Shown here piece by piece: positions 51,085-62,500 of a stretch of DNA of 64,000 nt (its first letter is position 1; the number at the start of each line of letters is the position of its first letter). Below the pieces are notes generated by a model that was not told the DNA's origin, did not search any database, and was given only the letters and a program-made list of their open reading frames with translations. Source of the DNA: Baylisascaris procyonis (Eukaryota; Nematoda; Chromadorea; Rhabditida; Ascarididae); NCBI GenBank assembly GCA_037389465.1, contig JAZARR010000032.1, positions 992,001 to 1,056,000 on the forward strand, in the 5' to 3' direction. A program made the translations under genes and the position numbers.

Positions 51085-51935
51085 CTGAGGTAACCAACTT
51101 ATTTGACAGATATCTCATAGCAATTAAAACCGACTTTTGAAAGGACTAAACTCTCCATGACTAGCAATGTTTAGGAGTTTGATTGAGAAGCAAGCGCGGA
51201 ACACGACAAATTTTAGAAAACTCCTGACGCAGAGGCGGGACTCGAACCTGGGTACTATATTTCGTAAAGCTGCTTTGGCCCGCAAACCTCATAGCAGTTA
51301 CGACAGCTTTTTGAAGGAACTAAGCTCTCCTTGATTGGGAAGGGTTTCAAGTCTAATTGGAAATCGAGCTCGAAATTACACAAATCTTAGAAAACTCCTG
51401 ACGCAGAGGCGGGGCTCGAACCTGGGTACTATATTTCGTAAAGCTGCTTTGGCCCGCAAACCTCATAGCAGTTACGACAGCTTTTTGAAGGAACTAAGCT
51501 CTCCTTGATTGGGAAGGGTTTCAAGTCTAATTGGAAATCGAGCTCGAAATTACACAAATCTTAGAAAACTCCTGACGCAGAGGCGGGGCTCGAACCTGGG
51601 TACTATATTTCGTAAAGCTGCTTTGGCCCGCAAACCTCATAGCAGTTACGACCGCTTTTTGAAGGAACTAAGCTCTCCGTGAGTGGGAAGGGTTTCAAGT
51701 CTAATTGGAAATCGAGCTCGAAATTACACAAATCTTAGAGAACTCCCTACGCAGGCGGGTGATCGAACCTGGAACGCGGTGACTGGAAGTCGGACGCACT
51801 ACCCATTAGGCCACAGCGCCACGCTCGTTCCGTTTCCTTGCGCACGCCAATAGCTAACGTGTGCGTTGTATTATCAGAAACATAAAGCTGTTTTTGTTCG
51901 TTTAGTTTTCTTTTTTCGCCAAAGACTTTGATAGG
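51085..51935 (-). repeat. tRNA-like composite repeat, copy 2
   Basis: The second copy of the repeat at 18905-19770, in the same orientation. Units of about 174 bases run from about 51100 to 51750. The inner ones are nearly identical to each other and each carries the minus-strand B box GGTTCGAGCCC. At 51752-51822 the minus strand has a tRNA-like sequence with A box TGGCCTAATGG (plus 51803-51813) and B box GGTTCGATC. The anticodon arm does not form a normal 5-pair stem with a 7-base loop, so this is not a functional tRNA. Shared sequence extends about 110 bases beyond the tRNA-like part (CGCACGCCAATAGCTAACG onward). High unit identity suggests recent tandem expansion. Confidence 0.78.
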
Positions 51936-52178
51936 TAATAAGCAATGCAGCAAGTGTTTTTTAATCGAGGTTAATTCCATTAGCTCCAGGTTATGACCAG
52001 GACCGTATTTAATCTGGTCTAAGAAATCTTAGTAAATTGATAACGTCACATCCGCACTTCTGCAGCTAAATAATGAATTATAATTACTGTTAGTGTATCT
52101 CCTTATCCCCAATTTTATTCTCGCTGAAGAAGAGTGACCTGATCATAGAGCCTTAAATACAACAATTGGTTTATAGCG

Positions 52179-53490
52179 TATTTGCTCGGAGAGGAGGGTT
52201 CCATGACGTTGGCTTTACAACATGCAATCGTAAATAAAGAAGGTCTACATTGTGAAGAAGCCGGTATGTATACTTCATCTACTGTAAATGGGCATCACTC
52301 ATGGGCAACTTTTGGAGTGACTGACCCGATTGATCGTTTGCTATTCAGAAGCAATGAAGTGCCTTTTATGATCGCAGAGGATCAGTGCAATTCGCACGTA
52401 TTGCAAACAATGCATAAATCGAAAAATCTAAAATAGTGTGGTTCATATATATTAAACTGAGTGCGATACATCAATTTTAATTGCTTCATAATTTCTAACC
52501 GCTATAAACCACAAACGCTATTTTAAATCAGGTCGGCTGCAGATTGAAACTAAATCATCCCATCGGATTTTTTTTTTTTTGGATTCTGCTCGATGAACTC
52601 GGAAGTGTGTTTATGATATTAGTTATCTTGTAGGCACTTGACGAATGCGACACTTGACGAATCGTCTTTATGAGTTGGCGTTGTCCTTGCCTTCGGTCCA
52701 AGAGTGGAATCTCTGCGCACACTTGGAGCAAATGGGCCCTCACGCTCATACTAAAAGTTTCCTTCGAAAAGGTACAGTGATTTTTGAGTTGAAATGTATG
52801 GGTAGACAAATAGACAAAAGCCTCTCTGTTTGTTTCATTTTAGCTGTCGGAAATTTGTTATCTCCTGATTGGCAGTTCTTATCACTGTTCTATTGTTGTA
52901 ACGGACAACTAACGTTGACTATTTCCGTGTCTGCTATATCTTCAAGGAAATAAAGAAGAAAATGCTAAACATCGGGACAAAATTGATTCTGCACTGAATG
53001 TCATTAGGTTACGAAGGTGTCGAAGTAAGCATTTAGCCGATATTCTTCGTTCAGGAATACTACGATCACACCTATCATATTGTAGTAATTATTGTGCCAT
53101 AATGGCGAAGACCTATGTCATCAGTGTGTTAACCCCAAGAAATTTTTGTGCAGATGGCGGGTAAAAACAGCCAAGATTCGAGAAAACACGCCAGCCAATC
53201 TTAATAAATTTCAGAAAACGTGGCAGCCGTCTTTATTTTGCGTGACGGTGATGCCGGATCAAAGCTGTGCAAATGCCTCAAACAAGCAATGAAGCGTTTT
53301 GCGATGCAATTTTTCGGCTCATGAGGTGATCACCAGGCAACGGACGACGAGGTTATTGCAACTTATGCATGGCATCTACGAAAAACTTTACGAAGTCGAA
53401 TTCATCGTCATGCTATCAGGCCACCTTGGAACGCGCACAATATCGCGCTTACTATGCTTTATTAATTCGCCTACATTCCCAATAAATTGA
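52179..53490 (+). pseudogene. Unidentified gene, apparently frame-broken
   Basis: Several stretches look strongly coding but lie in different frames. First, 52179-52436 from a TTTATAG acceptor (TLALQHAIVNKEGLHCEEA), with a GTATGT donor after 52264. Second, 52645 to a GTACAG donor near 52771 (RLYELALSLPSVQEW), joined in phase by a 73-base intron to 52844 onward (NLLSPDWQFLSLF). Third, 52910-53164 (NKEENAKHRDKIDS, SKHLADILRSG) in another frame. Fourth, 53214-53456 (VAAVFILRDGDAGSKL, DEVIATYAWHLRKTL) with one in-frame TGA at about 53322. I could not remove the shifts with plausible introns. AATAAA at 53481-53486 could end the transcript. It is either a decayed gene or a real gene with sequence errors or missed splicing. 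No family is recognised. Confidence 0.4.
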
Positions 53491-53791
53491 CAAATCACCG
53501 CCTACCTTTGGAAGAGGTAGTGATCAAAAATATTTCACAAAACAGTTCAATCCATAAAGGAGCCACTTGCGAATTCAGAATGAAACCCTCCATCGGATAA
53601 TGCTAAACACCGTACTCGATTGAAACGAAGAATTTATACGAGCAATCAAGGTTATGCATGGCTTGCCTATACAACAGAATGAATCGAAGGAAATTACTAA
53701 TGCTATCTATTTTGTTTTGAACATCATCATCATTGATATTTTATACTAATAGTCGCCAACTTTACGATACACGTACATGCACACCTGGTGT

Positions 53792-53797
53792 TTTATT
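53792..53797 (-). terminator. Poly(A) signal for the peptidase gene
   Basis: A canonical AATAAA on the minus strand, 181 bases downstream of the peptidase stop codon. The gene is tail-to-tail with the plus-strand frames ending near 53490, so both transcripts end within about 300 bases. Confidence 0.5.
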
Positions 53798-53977
53798 CCA
53801 CCAGTATTTTCGCTGATTATCTCAACAATGTTCTTGCCGTCCTGCTTCAGTGATCAAATAAAAGTGTGAGCGTAAAATTGGTAAGCTTTTGCTAAGAAGA
53901 ATGATTTAATTGTGAACGATGATCATACTTAGCAACACAAGTAGGGTTGGAGGATAACGGAAACGATTTCTGCGCAT

Positions 53978-56900
53978 TCAGTGAAGATATTTGTCGAACC
54001 ATCGCACAATATTGATTGCATAATCTGCTTCCACATCAACTTCTTCGAGTGGATGACACGATTCCGGATAGGTGAGAACTCTAGAAATGCGAAAATTTTA
54101 ATTATTTAGATGCGTCGCTACAATGTTTTATGATCACTTCATAGAAGAGAGGAAGAGACTATAAAATATTTACCCATATTTTTTACAAACACAACTTCCT
54201 AAATGAAAATTACCAAAGAGCAGCTGTTTATAACTGAACTTTTCAGGAATAGAAACCAACACAGTTCATCTCAAAAAAAAAAATCTTTTTAAAAGGAACC
54301 TATAAGTTAATTCATCAACAATTCGATCGATCAACTAGATCTATTTGCATCTATTGTTCATAACCATTTATGAACAGATAAACCTCGCAAACGCTGATTC
54401 GTTATCAGCTGAGTAAAGGATAAACTCTCTAGAACCAAAGAAAAAACCTACTTATGCGGAATATTCCGTGCAGCCAAATTACGCAAAAATGGACGATAAT
54501 GACTGGTGACACGACGATCCTTCTCTCCATTCAATAACAAATATGGTGTTTCCACCTAAATCAACAAAAAATTTCATCACTTCTACCGACTATTGCAAAG
54601 TGATTACGCATAATTAAAATTAAATAAAGCAACAATATATGCAAATCATTTCCCATATAAGTTATACAGAGTAACACAATGAAAGAAATGCAATCAATGG
54701 AACTTATTCTACTCATATATAAGGTTAACAAATAAATGGAAAGCGATGTTGCTATCATTCGTTGCCAATATAGGGTTAAAAACTAAATCTAAATTAAGAA
54801 ATGCTTCTTAATGAAAAAAAAGAGATTCTTCGTCTTATTAATAATCACAATAATTCGAAGAAAAGACGAAACTAATGAGTATATAAGTTCTAAGAAAAAA
54901 ATATGCACCTTTTCCACATGTGCAATAGGTGATGAGTTGTACATCTTATCGCGTTGTTGCTCACTAAGAGCTTTCTTCCAATCTTGATCAACGCCCGTTG
55001 CGCATACGATTGCCCTTTAACAGCGATTACGTCGAAGAAAATAAATCATTAGCAAAGAAAATGAACCACCTGTATAAGCGCAGTAACTATACCCTCAAAT
55101 AGCCCATGTACATGGATCAATTACAGTTTCTTGACTAGCGAATTCAATGTGGGGGGACGAGGTAGAGGATGGAGGGGTGGAGGAGGGGGGGAGAGAGAGG
55201 ACGTCGACGATTACAGTCGATTTTCAAAGGTGCAAAATTCAAGATGAAGGCGTTTCTTTCCCTTTTACTATACTCCCCATACATAGGTCTTCAAAACATT
55301 CGTATTCAAGAAAACTTCACAAAAATGATTCTCTATATATTCATAGTTAATAAATGGTATTCCCATGTAAACCTATCGGGTTCGGCTATCAAACGCATAG
55401 GATGCAGGGGATATATGCAATTCTACGATGAAAATAGTTGATTCCGATGCGCCTTAATATGGCGGCGAATTCAAAATTTCATTGCGCCGCTGAGTAGAGC
55501 ACACTTTTACTCCCAGGATCACCTCTTTGAGATAAGGATGGAAAATAAATGTTTTTAATGGTTACAGTTGTAACTAAAAACCACAAGAACAAGAATAGGT
55601 ACGTCGGGAAAAGAAGCGGCAACACTTTTCTATCTCATTCCACCTTTTTTTAATCTTTGTTGGGATTCACAAACATTTTGTATATTTGAAACTAAACAAA
55701 TAAACAATTCTATTAATGTCTGTATAGAGAAGAAGAAATCATTAACACAAATTGAATTCGAAACTTAATTAAAAAACATTCGAAATTGCTGAGATTCAAA
55801 TGAATTAAAATTTGGAATTAAAAAAAAAAACATACCAATCGGGGATATCCGAAATTTCGAACATTGCTGCAATAAAACAGTTATTTATGGATGCAAAATT
55901 AAGCGGTCAATTTCCTCTCAACGATTAACAAATCGTAAAGAATTCATTTGAGACAAGCAACTTGAATGCTAAACTCAAAAAGCATTTTAGAAAATACGAT
56001 TTATTAGTTCCATTCATCTAACCAACTCTTCAATTCTATGCCAGATTCCCTATCAAATTCTCTCCAATTCAAAAAATTAAAAAATTAAAAATTAAAAAAA
56101 TCCATAATTGAAAAAATCAAATAAATACCTCAATCTCTCTATAGATTAGATATTATAAAGGTAAAACCTATAATGTTACACTATGCCTACATTATTCCGT
56201 TTCCACCATTTTACACTTCTCACTGTCATATCGCATTTCCATTAATCTCTGCCTCACCTAGTGACTATACTAAGCTTACTCTAATTTGCTTAAGTAAGTA
56301 ACTTTAGTAGTAATGACGATGAAAATAATTTGATGCATATAATCCGCATTTTATAGTACAGGAATAAAATTGTGGCCACAATCTCAATTACTGCTATTTG
56401 CCTAGAAGAGTGTTATACTTCTTTTAATGTATTACTTAGGTAATGCACTGAAAATTTAGAGAAAAGAAGAGATTTTAGAAGGCACTATTAATCCAATCGC
56501 AAAACGATAACGATGTCACAATCAACTAAAAATCCTCCATTATATTATAGAAATTCGACAAAAAAAAATATTCAGCAAAAACAATAAATCTTTTATAAAT
56601 ATAATTTTTTTCGACATTCTCGATAAATATCACAAAAAAAAACAAAAAGAGAAAACAAACGTCGCCCATTCATCTACTATTAGCCCATGTCAATAGAAAT
56701 AACACAATTCTTTGAAAAATGAATAGAGAACTATTTCCTTTATGCAATAAATGCGTATCATCACAACGGAAATGTACAATGGGAATTAATGAAAAGGTCC
56801 ATTGTTACAATTAACAATCAATGAAGCTTTACTTGCAATGTTGAGTACTGGATTCAACGCAACGCACGCCTTATAGAAACCCTGAAAAAAAAAGCTTCAT

Positions 56901-59488
56901 TCAACGATTATAAACAAACCGGAAACGATATCGTACAATAAAGACTTATTGGAATATTAGAGATATTCTGGATTAAGATGCTCTATACCAATTATTTAAT
57001 GAATCTCAACGTGACAATGTCAAGTCTCTAAGCCAACTTCCACAAAAAATTTTTGATTAAATACATCATGATTCGAAACCCGGAATATGTCAATAATGAG
57101 AAACTGCAGGCTAATATATACTTACAGGATACTGTCCAATAAGATGACTTGCTAGAAATCCACCATGAGATCCACCGAATACAGCGACTCGCGTTCGATC
57201 CAAACGCGGCTCAATTTCGAAGATCTTCTCCACCGCGTGCTAAAAAAAAAGGAAAAAAAGGAAAAAGACAATGACACAAACAGGTGCAAATCCACATCGT
57301 CAACGCTGCATAAAACGAAATACCACTTAGAGTAATAAACAGACACAACCAGCAAATAAATGAATTCACTATATTTTTGAATATTCTCTTGGCAGCACTA
57401 TTTCCGCTTACTATATCCTACTTCAGTGCTAGTAAAACAAATTATCGCATGAATTTCTCAAACAATCCACAATTATTGCAGCTTATTAGTGAATATAACC
57501 TCGCAAGTATATTTCATAACGGGGTGCGAGAATTGAGCTTTTTTTCTAATATACAATTTAACTCACTATACCTTTATGGACGTGTTATGAAATGATAACA
57601 TAAAAGAATAATTTGCCACTCATTTTGCTAAGCAATCACAATATGTATAATCATTGAATATAGCTATAACTGACTCATAAATTAACATCAATTACTCTCT
57701 AAATTCGACAATCTTTCAACTCTCTGCCGTCTATACGATCTAAAAATTGCCATTTACCTTACTGTGGTTACCCATTTCTTGTTCTAAACCTGCAAGCAAA
57801 TCTTCCTAGATGAAATTCACATTCACTATTGGAGTAAAGAACAGCTAAAAAAAAGAGAGAGAAAAAAGCATTTTACCTGCACATCTTTGACATCTAAATC
57901 ACCGCAATGTCCAGGTAAAGATCGCACAAAACTATCACCATAACCAATAGAGCCATGATAGTTTATCGCTAAGATTGCGTAACCCGAATTCAACAATAGT
58001 ACAATATCACGACGTGGCCAACTGCAACGATAGCATACTCAACATCCGGACCGTATATATTAAGGCAAATTCATCTACAGGGCCTCTAGGAGGAGTTACG
58101 AATTGGTTATCTAGAATGGATAGTGAAATAAATAAAATAAAGATTAATATTTATAAGATCAAATGAGGGAATACATAACCTGGTGAAAATTATGCAAATT
58201 TCCATGAAAAGCTATAGCAACGACCGGGTAGTGAAAAAATTTGCATATCTTTCTATTTCAGGGAGAAATAACTTAGTATAATTGAATCAAACGACTGCGA
58301 TCAAGAGTCATTCAAGCTTTCATTATAAAGTGTATATTGATCGATAAGAAAAGAAGTAAAATAAAAACGATAAAAAGTCGACTCTGTTAAACAAATGCAT
58401 CACTAATTCAACAGCCAATTATCAACTTAATTTCTAATATTTCCCCACTATCAAATTCCATTAAGAACTCGTTTAAATCACAGAAATTTATTTAGAGGTG
58501 ACGAAATGTTAAATAAGTGTGATTCCACAAAATTCCAAGACGAACTTCAAGCAGAAACAGGAATTAATCGATCGCAGAGCATTATCCAAGAAAAGACTGA
58601 TACTTATAGGCAAGAGGGGTGCTAAATACACTCTCATGTGAACACAACGATTCGATGGGAATATTGCTGCATCTCTCTAGGCTACTCATTTCGAAACAAT
58701 ACGACGATGTTCGTATAAACCGCTGCTTCCACAGAGGAAGTGCTTTGTATTTTTTTAGAAATGACATGGAACAGACTTGACTAACTATTAAAAATATGCA
58801 CTTGGAAGCGAGAACAAAACGTTTAATAAATAACACCCCATCGGTCAGTGACCAATGTGACACTTAGTGAAGTTGTATGAATTCTCCGTCCATCTCCCCC
58901 CCCCCCCCTCCTCATTCAGTCATTAACAACAGATTGCCTCCACCTTCCCCCCCCCTCCAACCAATGTGTATGCCCATTCCGTTTTGATGACGTATTACAC
59001 TAATCCCGCTTCTTTCGTTTGACTGCATCCCCTTAAGCGGTATTCTATGCATTTTTGTAAGGTAACTGAAATACGTACGATGCCATCGAAATCCCATGTG
59101 GTCCTCCATGTGGATTTACGACCAGTGGAATTCTATCACCACCATTCGGCATATATAACAGACCTTCATAGTGTTCCCCATCTGAAATTGTATATAACGT
59201 AGATAATTTTCAATTTCAAATCCCATTTTGAATCATTTTTAAACTCAATTTTCTATAAACGTGTCAACAATGTGCGGGAAATTACAAAAATTTTACATAA
59301 GCATTGCATCACAATAACTGGAAATGTTTTGGTTGATAAAAATTCCACATGCCATAACGAACTTGAAATTAAGCAATAGAAAAAACAAACCTTTCCAATT
59401 AAAATTAATTACTTTCCATGAATAATCGAGAAGCTTATGTCGAATCTCAATCGGCGTACTACTATTATCCAAACGAGTCCATAATATC

Positions 59489-59546
<58 letters not shown>

Positions 59547-62500
59547 TAGTGGTCGTTCAATAATAAAACTTCAATGAAACCAGCTCAACGACTTTTAATT
59601 TAGAAACTTCCATCTGTCATTCTCCTTCCCTCCTTTTTTAAAGTATCATCAGCTATGATCGTGACCGTCTCCAATAATCTGGCCAACAGCAATCTCATAT
59701 GCAATACAAACTATAAAATGATAAAGTCTCTCAAACCTTTTCCTCTTGACCAAGTTTTGGTAAATGTCCAACTAGTGCTGTTGGTGGACGATTCGGTGAT
59801 GCACATACAACAAGCAAATTGTCATTCAACACATCGAATAATGACCAACTCCCATGTGCATTCACTGAAATATGCAAAAATTATCGAAGAGGGTCTTACA
59901 AACTTCAAAAACACCACAGCGCCTTTGGGTGGAAATCTTAACACCTAATTACTTCATTAGATGATAGTAAGTCAACTAATGGATGTCGAAAAATCGACTG
60001 ATATGAGTGAACTTAAATCAAATAATCGGCAAATCTCATTTCCCCAATATCCATATATCAATACATCCCTCCAAGCATGATCCACAAAATCCTTATTGCT
60101 CTTTTTCCACTACGATCATAGCAAATCGAAATTTCATATTCCGATATTAAGTTCACATCTCAAGTCGAGTGATTGATACCAATGAAACGGGTCAAACTAG
60201 GCGCATAATTGATACGATGATCACGAAGTGAAGAACGAATGTTTTTTTCTATTCTAAATGCTTATTAACAGCCTATATTTTTCAACGCGTATCGTTGTTT
60301 TATCAACCTTCCATACTCTCAGATTCGATACGACACAATGCAACCATAACCTATAGCTTACAGACAAGGACCGCTTTAAAGCTTTCAATTTCAATTCATC
60401 GCTGTTTGCAATCTAATTTCGAATTCCCAATCTTCTGCTCTTAATATACTTAGACATTATTCGCTAAGACACAAAGAATGAATGACTTCACAAAAAAAGG
60501 AAATCTGAAATGGGTGTTAACCGAAAAATTCAAATCGTTGTGCACGACGGAAAATGGTTTTCATTTTTCATCTATAGATCCCTTTCCTAACTAGTTATAA
60601 AAAGATTATGCATGGCACCCATTTGCGACCTCTTTGATACGGTTTTATAAAGTGTAATTTGCCCACGGGCAACATCGAAGATAAACGTTCGGGCATTAAT
60701 GTCAAAAAACTAATACGACCGCAATAAAAACCTATTCATAGAAGGTTCTTGGTGAATAAAAATTTTGAAGAAAGTATATTCAGTTCATAACATCCGCATA
60801 GTTTAGGGGAGGGGAAGGAGGAAGGGAAAGGGACGTGAACTGTTACAAAGATGGACTGATACAGGGCAGCAACTCAACGGTGGAACGAATTATGTACTCG
60901 AATTCGGAAAGGCCGATGCGTTGTAAAGAAGCGCTATGACAGGTTTGAGATAGCTTATCATGTCGTATTAGATCAAAGCGCAGAAGGAGTGGGAAACCCT
61001 CATTACCCATAATAAAACTAACAACGGGAAAATTATACACGTCAATAAATATGTACAAAAAGAGTGGTATCCGAGGAAATTCACTCGAAAATCCTAGCAC
61101 AGAAGTGCATACAAAATGCAGCAATATCAATAAATGAATTTATTCGAGTAAGCATACAAACCACTTACCAATATTTGAAATTTTCTTCACCGCACCAGAA
61201 TCTGTATCAACGACCAATATCTCCTAAATGTGTGGAAATTATCATTGATTCGACATCAACAATAACCAACTTATCGCTCGAATTGCGGATTGGATTATCA
61301 GTTATCAAATAAGGGAAGAAACCTCAAGTCAAGTTTTCCACGCTTCCAACTATCGACGAAAATATCTGAACGTATTTCTCTATGAATATCCGAAAATTGA
61401 ATAGCTATTATATGTTAGATTTTCATATGTGATCATTATTTTCATCCGCTCACCTTATCACCAATTATCAGCACTATCCTATTCTTCAAGGTTTTTCAGC
61501 ATTTCTATTTTACTATCATTTCAATGCGAATGCTTTTATTTGATGCAATACGGTGGATAAATCTATTTAGGAATCACTGAATCAGCCCAGTCAAAGATCA
61601 CTTTACAAAGAAGAAAAACCATACACACTACCTTTCCTTCTTCAAAAGGTTAAATAAAGAGATAAAGTGAAAAATACGTATGAATTATTTAGTAGATATA
61701 TACAAAGAAATGAATAATTATCAACCAATTTTGTTCTCCAAGCACTTGATACAATTATACGTCTATTGTCGTTAGCCCAACATCTGGTTGGCAACTGCAT
61801 CATATGGAAACCTGGGAATGCATCCGATGCTGAAATATACTCATCGCCATAAGTCAAGCAACGATTCCAAATGAAAGCAACTAAACTTATGAAGAATCTC
61901 TCAATTATAGTAAGCATAAGAGGAATATTTCATCACAATCACACTCGTCTATATTAGTAGAAATTAATGAGCGAAATACTACTGCTAGTATATCTAATGC
62001 AATCAACATTTTGCTAATATTATTAGTGAATCCGCATTGGAAATAAATTTGTTGTAACTGTAAATAAACGAAAAATCATTTGTAGGTATCGCCGTCTAAA
62101 CAATAAGATCAGAAATAAACTTACATTCTGGTATGTCGACAATTGGAACAACCTCTCGATTATGTTCATCACTCCAATTAATCTGAAATATAACTACACT
62201 TTCTCGAAATAGATAATCCTCTGGTAATCGTTACGACTAAACATTCATATCTCATCTTTGCCAAAAGGAAACCATCGATTAGAATCTTTCACAATCAATG
62301 AAAGAAAGTCTAGTTTGGAGGGATTTTGCTATGGAATGAGCAAAAAATTGGCTTATAATAGATCTAATTTAATCTCATGGATATATAGGAGTAATCCAAA
62401 AAGGATAACGATTCACGCGTCCAAACATCGGTAATTGTTGCGCGACCATGAAAAATATTCAATTCTTGCATATGTCATTATCGAAATTTGCATACGAATG

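Noticed and set aside
51752..51822. tRNA gene on the minus strand
   Set aside because: A and B boxes are present, but the anticodon stem-loop and acceptor stem do not fold properly. Treated as part of the composite repeat.
58175..58250. Minus-strand frame in a peptidase intron resembling the NYHGS exon ([12 protein letters not shown])
   Set aside because: It follows a possible TAG acceptor, but including it shifts the next exon into a stop. The exon at 58021-57877 fits the family far better. Probably chance; a mutually exclusive exon was considered but has no support.
60843..61130. 95-residue frame in a peptidase intron
   Set aside because: The flanking exons join in phase without it, and no motif is visible.
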